Positions 15,894-25,141 of a stretch of DNA of 56,570 nt are shown one piece after another. The notes beneath the pieces are model-generated. The model saw only the letters and a list, made by a program, of their open reading frames with translations. It was not told where the DNA came from and made no database searches. This DNA is from Actinomycetes bacterium (lineage in GTDB: Bacteria; Actinomycetota; Acidimicrobiia; Acidimicrobiales; Acidimicrobiaceae). The stretch is from assembly GCA_021803345.1 (NCBI GenBank), contig JAJZLS010000022.1, positions 1-56,570 of the forward strand. The letters are read 5' to 3'. The position numbers and the translations under genes were made by a program. Every line of letters starts with the position of its first letter. Position 1 is the stretch's first letter.

Positions 15894-17137
15894 GCAAAAC
15901 CCTGACCACGCAACTGAATGTCGATCAGATCAGAAAAGATTTCCCTATATTCAACCAGCCTGAGGGGAAACCACTTTATTTCCTCGATTCAGGAGCATCA
16001 TCCCAAAAACCTCAATGTGTTCTCGATGCAATGGATAATTATTATTCAACCACTCACGCCAACGTACATCGAGGGGTTTACCACATCGCGGAACAGGCTA
16101 CTGAGCTATACGAGAGTTCCCGAATTAAAGTTGGCAGGTTCATTTCAGCCCCGCATCCGGCCAGAGAAATTCTGTTTAGCAAAAATGCCACTGAATCGCT
16201 CAATCTGTTATCCACCTCGCTGACCAGAAAGCTGCTGAAAACAGGAGACATCGTGGTACTTAGTGAGATGGAGCACCATGCAAATATGGTTCCTTGGCTC
16301 ATAGCAAAGGAACAGTTCGGAATCGAGCTTCGATATATTCCAATCGATGATAACGGCTACTTAATTCTCGACAACATAGACCAGATTCTCAAGGGAGCCA
16401 AAGTTCTCAGCATTACTCTCACCTCCAACGTTCTGGGAACCTTGAATCCAATTTCAGAATTGGCTGAAATGGCCCATAATGAAGGTGCCCTTGTTATCGG
16501 CGACGGCGCCCAGTATGTTCCACATATAAAGACCGATGTGAATACTCTTGGGATTGATTTTTTAGCCATGACTGGTCATAAAATGCTTGGCCCAACCGGA
16601 ATTGGCATGTTGTGGGGCAAATCCCATCTGCTTGAGTTATTACCGCCTTTCATGGGCGGTGGAGATATGATTTCAGATGTGCGCCTGGATGGCTTTACCC
16701 CCAATGAAATCCCATGGAAATTTGAAGCCGGTACGCCACCGATAGCAGAAGCGATAGGACTCGGTGCCGCAATAGACTATCTGGAAAATCTGGGAATGGA
16801 AAATATTAGAGTCCATGAAGTTTCGCTGATGGAGTACGCTTTCGACCAATTAAAGTCAAGGTTTGGCGAAGACATAAAAATTCATGGTCCAACCAACATA
16901 GCCGACAGAAGCGGCGTAATCTCGTTTGAGTTTAAGAACATTCATCCCCACGACGTGTCTCAGATTCTAGATCAAAGCGGAGTCTGCGTTCGAGCTGGCC
17001 ATCATTGCGCCAAGCCACTAATGCGCCATCTGGGAGTCAACGCAACCGCAAGAGCGTCATTTTACATTTACAACCAGCAAGACGATGTCGACGCATTAGT
17101 TGACGCACTGGCCAAGGCTGAAGCCTTTTTTGCCTAG
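15890..17137 (+). CDS. sufS: Cysteine desulfurase SufS
   Basis: A 415-residue PLP-dependent group II cysteine desulfurase that delivers persulfide sulfur for Fe-S assembly. The PLP lysine is in MTGHKMLGPTGIGML, the PLP-contacting His in EMEHHANMVPW, and the active cysteine in VCVRAGHHCAKPLM. I chose the ATG at 15890, which makes a classical ATGA overlap with sufC and leaves GAAGG at a good distance. An in-frame ATG at 15881 is too close to that site. sufU follows after 18 bp. Confidence 0.95.
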   Translation: MSKTLTTQLNVDQIRKDFPIFNQPEGKPLYFLDSGASSQKPQCVLDAMDNYYSTTHANVHRGVYHIAEQATELYESSRIKVGRFISAPHPAREILFSKNATESLNLLSTSLTRKLLKTGDIVVLSEMEHHANMVPWLIAKEQFGIELRYIPIDDNGYLILDNIDQILKGAKVLSITLTSNVLGTLNPISELAEMAHNEGALVIGDGAQYVPHIKTDVNTLGIDFLAMTGHKMLGPTGIGMLWGKSHLLELLPPFMGGGDMISDVRLDGFTPNEIPWKFEAGTPPIAEAIGLGAAIDYLENLGMENIRVHEVSLMEYAFDQLKSRFGEDIKIHGPTNIADRSGVISFEFKNIHPHDVSQILDQSGVCVRAGHHCAKPLMRHLGVNATARASFYIYNQQDDVDALVDALAKAEAFFA

Positions 17138-17155
17138 ATCCCAAAAGGAGTAGAA

Positions 17156-17626
17156 ATGCCCGGTCTGGAAGACCTTTACCGAGAGATAATTCTTGATCAC
17201 TATAAAAACCCAAGGAATGAGGGAGAATTTCCAAGTCCACCAGCTATAAAAGCTGAGGGCCACAACCCTTTGTGCGGCGATGAGCTTACAGTTTATGTCG
17301 TTATGGACGGCGACGCCATAAAAGATATACGAATCTCCGGACAGGGATGTTCAATTTCCAGATCCTCGGCCTCTTTGATGACGGTTGCGGTAAAAGGTAA
17401 AACCCTAGACGAGGTGGATAGGCTGATGAAGATATTTAAATCCATGATGTCGATCTCCACAAATTCAAGCGGCGAAACAGAAGTAATTGAACCCATCGAA
17501 TACTCTGAAAAAGAATTGGGGGAGATGATTGCCCTTCAGGGAGTAGTTAAATTTCCAGTCAGAATCAAATGTGCCACTTTATCCTGGAATACACTGATGC
17601 AGGCCCTAGAAAACAGGTCCAGCTAA
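17156..17626 (+). CDS. sufU: SufU sulfur-transfer/scaffold protein
   Basis: A 156-residue IscU-like zinc protein. The three conserved cysteines are in NPLCGDE, GQGCSISRSSASLM and IKCATLSWNTL. The roughly 20-residue insertion between the second and third cysteine (region KSMMSISTNSSGETEVIEPIEYSE) is typical of SufU as opposed to IscU. In Gram-positive bacteria SufU accepts the persulfide from SufS. An AAAGGAG precedes the ATG. It is last in the sufC-sufS-sufU operon and converges with the secreted protein gene downstream. Confidence 0.93.
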   Translation: MPGLEDLYREIILDHYKNPRNEGEFPSPPAIKAEGHNPLCGDELTVYVVMDGDAIKDIRISGQGCSISRSSASLMTVAVKGKTLDEVDRLMKIFKSMMSISTNSSGETEVIEPIEYSEKELGEMIALQGVVKFPVRIKCATLSWNTLMQALENRSS

Positions 17627-17642
17627 AAACGCCAATTAAGGG

Positions 17643-18854
17643 CTATCCGATAGCGGTTTTCCTAGCAAATACACCTATGAAATCCCTCGCCGTTCCCTCA
17701 AAGTACCTTTGCGGCGGTCGCATCATATCGTAAACCAATTTCGATCCATTTGCCGGGGTCGCGGGTCCGTTATTGGTTGGTGGGTTAAAGTAGAAGTAAT
17801 TAACCCAGGTGGTATTGATATCCATCTCCATCGCCCGCACTGCTCCCGCCCTCTGGAGAATTTTTGCTAAGGTAGCAACGCTAAGTCCAGGCCCAGCGGC
17901 ATAAATAATTGCCCCCGTGCTGGTTACTCCCACCCCTGATCGCCAAACAAGCACGCTATTACCCACTGTAGCTCCCCACTGAGCATAGTTGGGAGAATAT
18001 ACTCCGGGAGTAATCTTGCCGTTATCGAGTATCAGGGAAAGGTTCTGCCGTACTGAAACCACATTTGGAGTAAGCGCCTGGCTCCCTCCCCATTTCACAA
18101 CATTTGCAGTTCCATTGGAGTAGATTACAAAAGAGGCCTGACCTTTGACCAAAGGATAAGCTGTTCGGCCATTTGAATAATACCCACCCATTGCCCCATG
18201 CATTCTGAAACCTGAGTTAAAGGCTGCCACTAACGATTTGGCCTGGGTAGAGTTAATCGGACCCATATTAGGCCATCCACCTCCGCCCGGTTCCTGACCT
18301 CCCGCAAATAGAGTAAAGGAAAGTAGCTTAGGATTCATCCAGGCCAGCCCTGCCACCAGAGAGGTGTGGACTGGATCGGGCCTCATTGTGGTGACATAAA
18401 GTCCATGCACACCATTGGTTGTTCGCCCTTCGGGCTGCCAGACTCCCTCTCCTGGCAAAGCGGGAGATACAAATGGTTTTACATTTTTAGGAACCTGGGA
18501 ATTAGCACCAGTTCCTGACACACCAGATACATGAGTTTTGGTATCTAAAATAGCCCCTTTGGGAGGTAAGCCTCCCTTGGGTGGCTGATGCCAGGTATAC
18601 CATACGTCCTCAGCCACCCTAAGGAACTGAGCACCGCCGTGACCTCGAATCCATTCCACTGCCTTAAGCGGAACGCTCTGCTGATTGGCTGCAGTAAGGG
18701 CATTACCAAAAGACCATCCGAAGCTGGAAAGCAACACCGCCAAAACCAGCAAGATGGCAATCCTTGCCCGTCTCGATCTCACCCGAAACCGTCGACGGCG
18801 TCGTGGTTGCGGGTTGGTTGGTTGGTTGGTCCGTATGTCTGGAAAAGTTTTCAC
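17643..18854 (-). CDS. Membrane-anchored or secreted phosphodiester-glycosidase (NAGPA-like) protein
   Basis: A 403-residue protein. The first 30 residues include RRRRRFRVRSRRARIA and are followed by one hydrophobic segment (about 31-54), so it is a signal anchor or signal peptide. The C-terminal half (from about residue 205) has patterns of the NAGPA/DUF2233 phosphodiester glycosidase family: AAFNSGFRMHGAMGGYYSNG, SLILDNGK, IYAAGPGLSV and RAMEMDINTTWVNYFYF. It probably acts on a cell-envelope glycan phosphodiester; the substrate is inferred only from the family. Codons 9-16 are encoded by a tetranucleotide repeat. Confidence 0.8.
   Translation of the reverse strand: MKTFPDIRTNQPTNPQPRRRRRFRVRSRRARIAILLVLAVLLSSFGWSFGNALTAANQQSVPLKAVEWIRGHGGAQFLRVAEDVWYTWHQPPKGGLPPKGAILDTKTHVSGVSGTGANSQVPKNVKPFVSPALPGEGVWQPEGRTTNGVHGLYVTTMRPDPVHTSLVAGLAWMNPKLLSFTLFAGGQEPGGGGWPNMGPINSTQAKSLVAAFNSGFRMHGAMGGYYSNGRTAYPLVKGQASFVIYSNGTANVVKWGGSQALTPNVVSVRQNLSLILDNGKITPGVYSPNYAQWGATVGNSVLVWRSGVGVTSTGAIIYAAGPGLSVATLAKILQRAGAVRAMEMDINTTWVNYFYFNPPTNNGPATPANGSKLVYDMMRPPQRYFEGTARDFIGVFARKTAIG
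18812..18830. repeat. GGTT tetranucleotide repeat, 4.75 copies, at the start of a coding region
   Basis: GGTT is repeated four full times plus GGT, with no interruption. It lies about codons 9-16 of the secreted glycosidase-like gene, encoding the NQPTNPQP region on the minus strand. Loss or gain of one unit would shift the frame. Confidence 0.8.
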
Positions 18855-18916
18855 GTAGCCTTAAATAGTATTGACTAAAATTAACAAATTGATAAGTGAG
18901 CTTACCACCCTACGGC

Positions 18917-20461
18917 TCAAACCGTCGGTATCCTAACTATAAAGCGTGCCCCGCTGGGGCTATCTGGGTTATCTGAAACCTCCACCGTTCCACCATGCGC
19001 CTCCACAATTGTACGTACGATCGATAAGCCAAGACCGGATCCGCCTTCATCTCTGGATCTGGCCTCGTCCAACCTGGTGAACCGCTCAAATATTTTTTCT
19101 CGAAGTTCAGGCGGTATCCCACGTCCATCATCTGCAATTTCAAGGTGCACCACACCCTGACTTTTAAAGAGTACAAAGGTAACCTTACTTCTCGCATGCC
19201 TGGCGGCATTGTTTGCCAGGTTGCGCACCACTCGAAGGAGGTAGTGAGGATCACCCGTTACTCGGCCTCCACTTACAGCCTTAGTATCCACACTCAATAC
19301 TCCAGACAGCCTTATCCTAGCTGCCTCAGCTAAAACGATTTCATCAAGGTCAACCGGAAGCAACGTATGAACCAAAACTTTTCCTGAATCAGCTCTAGCC
19401 AATATAAGAAGGTCTTCAACAATTCGCTGCATTCTTCGCGATTCTTCCAACGCATCGGCAGCGGTCTGCTGCCAATCAGTTCCGTCGGGATGCAAAAGGC
19501 CTACCTCCAATTCAGTTTGGATCACAGAGAGAGGACTTCTGAGTTCATGAGAAGCATCGGCAATAAAGCGCTTTGATCGCTCAGCTGAACTATCCAAACG
19601 TTCTAACATCTGATTCATAGTTACAGCCAACTCGGATATTTCATCCTTTGAAGGCGGGACCGAAATTCTATTATGGAGATTACTTCCGGTTATAGATGCT
19701 ACTTCCCGGTTGATGCGCTCGACTGGTTTGAGCGCTCTGGCAGTGAGAAATATTACAAGAAATGCCAATACAGCTAAAAGAAGTGGAAAAACAATCGCTA
19801 TCACCCTGACTACGGTCACTGATGACTGATCAACAGTAGCCAGTGAAGCCAGCGCCACCACCCTAAAAACCGAATGATAGTGTTTTATTACGCTTTTACC
19901 GGTTGCAGAAGAGACTGACGTCCCACTAAAACCCGTTCCCGTGGAACCGTTCAACCTCAGAGTTGGACCAACCGGCTGGCTGTCCACGCTAAGGTTAATT
20001 CCCCTTCCACTCCCCACTACAGTTGACACCAGTACCGCCCGCCGATCGGCTTCATCAGGGTCGCTAAGTGCGAAACGCTTGGCATTGCTGACAAACGACA
20101 CAGTACTCTTTGGACTATTGAATGAAGACAGAAGCGACAGCTGGCCAGCAATATTAGCAGTTGAGGCTACGACATTATTTTGCCGATCCAGTACCTGAAC
20201 TGATACGTCGCTCCGGGGAAGAGGTAACGGGTTGGTAATCGATCCGGAATTGACCAACGCAGCAATTGCAGACTCTTGGGTTCTAGTCTGATTGACTACC
20301 AAATTTTGAAGCTGTGACCTTAAGGTTCCAAACAATATCTGTGACGCTACAAATAAAGCCACCCCCACCACCAGTACTGCGGCGAGGGTGATTTTGAATC
20401 TAACCGAATAAAAAAGACGTTGGAACCAGGAATGGCTACGAAACCCCTCGTCCAATACCAC
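18917..20461 (-). CDS. Sensor histidine kinase
   Basis: A 514-residue membrane kinase. Helix 1 is about 24-46, an extracytoplasmic sensor region of about 165 residues follows, and helix 2 is about 218-240. A HAMP linker follows, then HisKA with phospho-acceptor His305 in ADASHELRSPL, and a HATPase domain with NLANNAARHA, DDGRGIPPE and GGSGLGLSIV. The sensor domain is not recognisable. The GTG start is 4 bp from the stop of the response regulator gene, so the pair is an operon with the regulator first. Confidence 0.93.
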   Translation of the reverse strand: MVLDEGFRSHSWFQRLFYSVRFKITLAAVLVVGVALFVASQILFGTLRSQLQNLVVNQTRTQESAIAALVNSGSITNPLPLPRSDVSVQVLDRQNNVVASTANIAGQLSLLSSFNSPKSTVSFVSNAKRFALSDPDEADRRAVLVSTVVGSGRGINLSVDSQPVGPTLRLNGSTGTGFSGTSVSSATGKSVIKHYHSVFRVVALASLATVDQSSVTVVRVIAIVFPLLLAVLAFLVIFLTARALKPVERINREVASITGSNLHNRISVPPSKDEISELAVTMNQMLERLDSSAERSKRFIADASHELRSPLSVIQTELEVGLLHPDGTDWQQTAADALEESRRMQRIVEDLLILARADSGKVLVHTLLPVDLDEIVLAEAARIRLSGVLSVDTKAVSGGRVTGDPHYLLRVVRNLANNAARHARSKVTFVLFKSQGVVHLEIADDGRGIPPELREKIFERFTRLDEARSRDEGGSGLGLSIVRTIVEAHGGTVEVSDNPDSPSGARFIVRIPTV

Positions 20462-20465
20462 CTAT

Positions 20466-21143
20466 CTATCCACCATTTTCTTCCAACAGATACCCCACCC
20501 CACGTATGGTTCGAATACCCTTCTTGTCGAATGGGGTGTCAATCTTTTTCCGTAAATACCCAATGTAAACTTCAACGATGTTGGAGTCGCCCTCAAAATC
20601 GTAATCCCACACGTGCTCCAGAATGGTCTTTTTGGTCAGCACCTCACCTTTTCGGCGAATTAGAAGCTCAAGCAGGGAAAACTCTCTGGATGTAAGGACT
20701 ATATCGACTGAACCTCTGGTGACCGAATGACTAGCTGGGTCAAGGTGAAGATCGCCGGCGGAAAGGACCACAGGGCGCTCCGTTGCCCCTCTTCTAAGCA
20801 GAGCCCTCATGCGGGCCAGTAAAACAGTGAATGAAAATGGCTTCGATAGAAAATCATCAGCGCCGGTATCGAGCGACTCCGCCTCGTCGAGCTCCCCATC
20901 CTTGGCGGTCAGCATTAAGATTGGAGTCCACACCTCGCGTTCGCGCAGGGTACCACATATTTTGAACCCATTAGTACCTGGAAGCATAATGTCCAAAAGG
21001 ATAAGATCGTAGGGGTTTTCAGTTGCCATCCAAAGACCCTCTGTCCCATTTTGGATTAGATCGACCGCGAATCCTTCAGCTTCAAGCCCACGTTTGAGGG
21101 CTTCACCTAACCGCACTTCATCCTCTATGACAAGCACCCTCAT
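20466..21143 (-). CDS. OmpR/PhoB-family response regulator
   Basis: A 225-residue regulator. The receiver domain has acidic residues in IEDEV, phospho-acceptor Asp51 in ILLDIMLPG and Lys in LSKPFSF. The C-terminal winged helix has LTSREFSLLELLIRRKGEVL and ends RTIRGVGYLLEE. It is the partner of the kinase that follows on the same strand. The 197-bp gap to the divergent ferredoxin gene should hold its promoter. Confidence 0.94.
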   Translation of the reverse strand: MRVLVIEDEVRLGEALKRGLEAEGFAVDLIQNGTEGLWMATENPYDLILLDIMLPGTNGFKICGTLREREVWTPILMLTAKDGELDEAESLDTGADDFLSKPFSFTVLLARMRALLRRGATERPVVLSAGDLHLDPASHSVTRGSVDIVLTSREFSLLELLIRRKGEVLTKKTILEHVWDYDFEGDSNIVEVYIGYLRKKIDTPFDKKGIRTIRGVGYLLEENGG

Positions 21144-21340
21144 AACTGCCGCCTCTCTAAAATCTCAGTGACACTTCGGATACAACTCATCCATATCCAG
21201 ACTCGAAATATTCACGCTCTCAACCGCACTAACCTATTCGAATATTTGTTAGCAAAAGATAAGAAAAATTTCCAATAGAACAACTTTCAATTTAGTCCAA
21301 AAAATGCAATGATCTTATATAGATAATCAGGAGGAAACCA

Positions 21341-21538
21341 ATGCGTGTAAACGTCGATTTCGACAGATGCCGATCCAATGGAGTATGTGTAGATCTAGCA
21401 CCTGAAATATTCGAGATTCGCGATGATGGCTACCTCTATCTTTTAACCGAGGAAGTATACGGAGCTGACATCAATCTAGTCGAAGAAGCAATTGACGGGT
21501 GTCCAACCCAAGCCATCTCACTCGTCGACGAATCGTGA
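21341..21538 (+). CDS. [3Fe-4S]-type ferredoxin
   Basis: A 65-residue ferredoxin with cysteines at 10 and 16 (CRSNGVC) and at 54 in DGCPTQAI. This CX2-X-X2C...CP pattern is that of actinobacterial single-cluster ferredoxins that often feed cytochrome P450s. The residue in the variable cluster-facing position is Asn13. A perfect AGGAGG at 21329-21334 sits 6 bases before the ATG. No P450 or ferredoxin reductase gene is adjacent, so the partner is unknown. Confidence 0.9.
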   Translation: MRVNVDFDRCRSNGVCVDLAPEIFEIRDDGYLYLLTEEVYGADINLVEEAIDGCPTQAISLVDES

Positions 21539-21614
21539 TCTAGTTACAGAACTGTTCCGGTCCTGCGCCTGCAGATTTGAAAAGATCCTTTTAGGGTTTA
21601 AGAAGTCGCAAAGG

Positions 21615-21648
21615 AAAAATGTCGAGCCAAGGTTACTTGGCTCGACAT
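21615..21648 (-). terminator. Intrinsic terminator for the leftward sufD-Rieske-sufC2 operon
   Basis: Thirteen-base arms ATGTCGAGCCAAG and CTTGGCTCGACAT pair perfectly around a 4-base loop. On the minus strand the hairpin runs into TTTTT, the classical intrinsic terminator form. It is about 150 bp past the sufC2 stop. On the plus strand, after the ferredoxin gene, no T-run follows. Confidence 0.75.
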
Positions 21649-21794
21649 CAACATACACGTCGCCAAATGCGACGCCCCCTCCGCAAAGAATGGTGGAAAA
21701 CGAAGTGGATTGCTTGTTTTTCCTCTACCCATAATACAGCCAAAAAGTGAAATAGATCACAAATCGACTAACAATTTGTGAAAACTGTCACTAA

Positions 21795-22583
21795 TTACAG
21801 GGGAAATCCGAAAGGGTCGCCCACCGCAGCTTTATTTGCCACTTCAGACTCGCCAAATTCAGCGTATCCAGTCAGCTCCAGTTCATTTGCAAGCTCAGGA
21901 CCACCAGTCTTGACGATTTCCCCCTTTATCAGAACATGAACTTTGTCTGGACGTAGCTCCCGGAGCAGCCTGGAGTAGTGAGTGATGGCCAACACCCCCA
22001 AGTCATTTTCGTTAGTGCCTGCTTCCACTCTCCTCGAAACGTCCCGAAGAGCATCTATATCTAATCCGGAATCTATTTCATCCAGGATTGCGAACTTGGG
22101 ACTCAGCACTGCAAGCTGAACCATCTCGTTTCGTTTCTTCTCACCGCCAGAAAAATCTACGTTCAAAGAACGGCGCAGCATCTGAACCGGAAGTCCAATT
22201 CGATGACTCTCCGCCATCATCAAATCGCTCAACCCGAAACGATCCCGTTCCATGGCTACATATGCAGCACTAAGAGCGCTTTCCATAGTCACACCTGGCA
22301 CTTCCGAGGGATACTGGGAAACTAGAAACAGACCTGCTTGTGCTCGTTTCCAAGTGGGGAGGGCGAGAAGGTCCAGATCATCTAAAAATATAGTTCCAGT
22401 GGTTACTGTGTAGCCTGGTTTGCCCATCAAGACATGGGACAGCGTTGATTTGCCCGATCCATTTGGACCCATCAACGCGTGAACCTCACCACTTTTAATC
22501 TCAAGATTTATTCCCCGAAGGATCTCCAGTTCCCCGACATTTGCGTGTAGATTTTCCACCCGAAGGACATGTTTGGTACTCAA
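21795..22583 (-). CDS. sufC: Fe-S cluster assembly ATPase SufC, second divergent copy
   Basis: A 262-residue SufC-type ATPase: Walker A MGPNGSGKST, signature FSGGEKKRNEMVQ, Walker B AILDEIDSGLDIDALRD and H-loop AITHYSRLL. It differs from the first copy throughout the middle region (WKRAQAGLFLVSQYPSEVPGV versus ARAKAGMFLAFQYPQEIAGV) and has a 20-residue C-terminal extension. The TTG start overlaps the stop of the Rieske gene. Being in one operon with sufD, this copy is the more obvious partner of SufB and SufD. Confidence 0.93.
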   Translation of the reverse strand: MSTKHVLRVENLHANVGELEILRGINLEIKSGEVHALMGPNGSGKSTLSHVLMGKPGYTVTTGTIFLDDLDLLALPTWKRAQAGLFLVSQYPSEVPGVTMESALSAAYVAMERDRFGLSDLMMAESHRIGLPVQMLRRSLNVDFSGGEKKRNEMVQLAVLSPKFAILDEIDSGLDIDALRDVSRRVEAGTNENDLGVLAITHYSRLLRELRPDKVHVLIKGEIVKTGGPELANELELTGYAEFGESEVANKAAVGDPFGFPL

Positions 22584-22912
22584 CTCACGACCACCATTAC
22601 CCTTTCGCCTTCTATAACGACGTCATAGACAGGAACTGCTTTTGTTGCCGGCAAGCAGGTTGGCTTACCGGTAACCAGTGAGAATGTCGAGCCGTGTTTC
22701 CAGCATTCAATCTCCTTTTCCTCCGCATACACTTCTCCCTCGGCGAGCGAGTAGTTGGCATGGGTGCACCTGTCCCCTATTGCGTAAAAACTCTCCTCGA
22801 TGCGAACCAAAGCGATTCGGTGACCATCAACATCAAATCGTGCAGCGGTGCCACTTTTTACTTCGTCAATGTGGCAGAGGTCAATTTTCTGACTCAACGT
22901 AGTTCCTCCCAT
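22580..22912 (-). CDS. Rieske [2Fe-2S] ferredoxin-like protein in the suf operon
   Basis: A 110-residue Rieske protein. The cluster ligands are Cys49 and His51 in DRCTHANYSL and Cys70 and His73 in IECWKHGSTF. It resembles the ferredoxin component of non-heme iron dioxygenases, but no oxygenase is nearby. It is sandwiched between sufD (19-base overlap) and sufC2 (4-base overlap), a placement known from other actinobacterial suf operons. It may be an electron donor in cluster assembly; that role is an inference. Confidence 0.9.
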   Translation of the reverse strand: MGGTTLSQKIDLCHIDEVKSGTAARFDVDGHRIALVRIEESFYAIGDRCTHANYSLAEGEVYAEEKEIECWKHGSTFSLVTGKPTCLPATKAVPVYDVVIEGERVMVVVS

Positions 22913-24117
22913 TTTCTGGCTGCCAGCTCGAATAAAACTTCCTTGACCCCTCCAATATCCGACCTTTCCGCCATCTCTGCAAAAAATCCACCCACTATAA
23001 GCCTTTGAACTGATTCCGGATCAATTCCCCTACTTTCAAGGTAATAACTCTGCTCTTGGTCAATTGGACCGACTGATGAAGCATGGCTGCATCGTACGTC
23101 ATTTTCCTGAATATCAAGATTGGGTACAGAGTCAGCCCTTGCACCTTGAGACAGCACAAGATTCTTATTAGTCTGAAAAGCATCAGTTGAAGTCGCACCT
23201 TTATCAACTTTGATTAGGCCCGAATAGACCAGATGCGCCCTGTCTGCCGCTGCTCCCTTGAAATACAGTTCGCTTCGTCCATTTTTGGCGCTGTGCTCTT
23301 GGAGCGTGCGAAAATCGAGGACCTGGTCCCCATTGCCAAAATAGGCCGCGTTGAGATTTGACCTGGCGCCGGCACCGGCGATTGTGGAGGTTGTAAATAT
23401 CCTCGCATAGCTTCCGCCGGAAACGATTGACATCGATTTAAAGCTTGCCTCGCTTTCGAGACGCGATATTTGGTGTCCTATCATTTGAGTCCGGGCACCT
23501 AAATCCTCAATTAAAAGATACTCACATGTAGAGTTCGATTCCTGATAAACCTTGGTTACAGGTACCACGAGTATTTCTGCCTGATCGGACGAAACAAGCA
23601 CCTCTATAACTTTCACCCTGGTACCAGCCTCAACTTTGATGCAAAGGTTGGGAAAGACGACCTTATGATCACCATCTAAATATCTGACAATCATCAGCGG
23701 CTGATCCGTATCAAAATCGTTCTTGACGATCAAAGTGACCGGTGACGACAGTAAAGCGTTAAGATTATAAAAAATATCCGCCCCGGAAAAATCGTGCGAT
23801 ATGTCCTGGGGATCAAAATCCTCCAAGACTACCCCTCTTGGCACCTCCCTGCTGATCTCCACACCACGATTACCCGAAGTGATGGTCACGGCTTGGGGAT
23901 GAAATTTATTAACGATATCAAACAGCGCTGAATCTAGAACTTTACGATCTGAGGTTCCGACAGCTGGACCGTATTCATTTAACTCGAGCTCATCAATTTT
24001 TGAATATCGCCACTCTTCGATAGAAGTAGTAGGCATCTTGGCTGCAATGATAGCTTGCTTTAGTTGGTCCAGACTGGAATCTCGTCGAGTTCTAACCGCG
24101 TCTTCCAGGCTATCCAT
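22894..24117 (-). CDS. sufD: Fe-S cluster assembly protein SufD
   Basis: A 407-residue SufB/SufD-family protein with the right-handed beta-helix core of the SufBCD scaffold. The C-terminal part has TSTDAFQTNKNLVLSQGARA, NDVRCSHASSVGPIDQEQ and YLESRGIDPE, matching the SufD/SufB C-terminal signature. The N-terminal part (SIEEWRYSKIDEL) is the SufD-type WRYT-like start. It heads a sufD-Rieske-sufC2 operon. An AAGGAG lies on its strand ahead of the ATG. Confidence 0.92.
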   Translation of the reverse strand: MDSLEDAVRTRRDSSLDQLKQAIIAAKMPTTSIEEWRYSKIDELELNEYGPAVGTSDRKVLDSALFDIVNKFHPQAVTITSGNRGVEISREVPRGVVLEDFDPQDISHDFSGADIFYNLNALLSSPVTLIVKNDFDTDQPLMIVRYLDGDHKVVFPNLCIKVEAGTRVKVIEVLVSSDQAEILVVPVTKVYQESNSTCEYLLIEDLGARTQMIGHQISRLESEASFKSMSIVSGGSYARIFTTSTIAGAGARSNLNAAYFGNGDQVLDFRTLQEHSAKNGRSELYFKGAAADRAHLVYSGLIKVDKGATSTDAFQTNKNLVLSQGARADSVPNLDIQENDVRCSHASSVGPIDQEQSYYLESRGIDPESVQRLIVGGFFAEMAERSDIGGVKEVLFELAARKWEELR

Positions 24118-24227
24118 CCATGCTTGTGAGAGTTGAATTTTTACTCCTTAGCTAATGCGAAATGTATGAACACTACCGGGGTGTGCAAAGATAAATTCTA
24201 ATCGAGAAAAGGTAATTTATAACAAAC

Positions 24228-24241
24228 AGATAGGAATAATT
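24228..24241 (+). promoter_or_regulatory. Candidate suf operator half-site between sufD and the ECH-like gene
   Basis: AGATAGGAATAATT is an exact 14-base copy of one half of the 28-bp palindrome upstream of sufB. It lies 110 bp upstream of sufD and 84 bp upstream of the divergent enoyl-CoA-hydratase-like start. No left half is visible at the expected spacing. Confidence 0.5.
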
Positions 24242-24324
24242 ACATGCAAGTGCCGCAAAGCTCTTAATTTCCCTTGTTTGATTATTCTCCCGCTTACAAT
24301 CCGGAGTGTATTAGCATCTTTCCC

Positions 24325-25137
24325 ATGACTTCAAACCAAGAGATTCTGTGCGAACCGTCATCATCGGGAATCGGATACATCTGGTTAGCGCGCGAATCGA
24401 AAGCTAACGCTATGGGATCCGAATTTTTTGCCTTATTACCAGAGGTTGTTAAAAAGATGGAAAACGATGATCAAGTTCGGGTAATAATCCTCAGCAGCAC
24501 TTCCAACAATTTCTCAACTGGTATTGATTTGGATTTACTCAACGAGTTAACCGCTGAACAGTCCGATGACGGATATCAAATGGTCAAGTCCAAAATAAAA
24601 GAATTCCAAGCATCTCTCACGAGCCTGGCCCAATGCGGAAAACCGGTCATAGCCGCCATAAGTGGCTTCTGTATTGGAGGCGGACTGGATCTTGCCTGCT
24701 GTGCTGATCTCCGACTCTGTTCCCGTGACGCTGTATTTTCTGTCAGAGAAACACGTCTCGGAATGATACCCGATCTTGGTTCGATTCAACGGTTGGCAAG
24801 AATCCTGTCTCGCGGACAACTTTCTGAAATTGCTCTGACTGGCGACGACTTTTCAGCTGTAAAGGCCTTAGAAATCGGTCTGGTCGACCATCTCTGTGAT
24901 GATAAAACTAAACTGCTGGAACAAGCCAATGTGTTAGCATTGCGAATTGCAGAAAACTCTCCCGCAGCCATTAAAGGCATAAAAAGGAGTATCGAAAACA
25001 GTTTAGATATTGGATTAACTGAAGAACTCGATTTTGCAGCAGAACTAAATAGCCGTCAGCTTCTGTCTGCCGAGTTTAGGAGATATAAGAAAGATTATCT
25101 TAGTCAAATCCAAAACGAGCGACGTTTGACCAGGTAG
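24325..25137 (+). CDS. Enoyl-CoA hydratase/isomerase family, dienoyl-CoA isomerase-like
   Basis: A 270-residue crotonase-fold protein. The oxyanion-hole patterns are NNFSTGIDLDLL and ISGFCIGGGLDLACCADLRL. Downstream, VRETRLGMIPDLGSIQRL places Glu142 and Asp150 where delta(3,5)-delta(2,4)-dienoyl-CoA isomerases carry their acidic pair, so isomerisation of unsaturated fatty acyl-CoA is more likely than hydration. I chose the ATG at 24325. A TTG 51 bases upstream would add 17 residues not expected in the family. Confidence 0.85.
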   Translation: MTSNQEILCEPSSSGIGYIWLARESKANAMGSEFFALLPEVVKKMENDDQVRVIILSSTSNNFSTGIDLDLLNELTAEQSDDGYQMVKSKIKEFQASLTSLAQCGKPVIAAISGFCIGGGLDLACCADLRLCSRDAVFSVRETRLGMIPDLGSIQRLARILSRGQLSEIALTGDDFSAVKALEIGLVDHLCDDKTKLLEQANVLALRIAENSPAAIKGIKRSIENSLDIGLTEELDFAAELNSRQLLSAEFRRYKKDYLSQIQNERRLTR

Positions 25138-25141
25138 TTAC

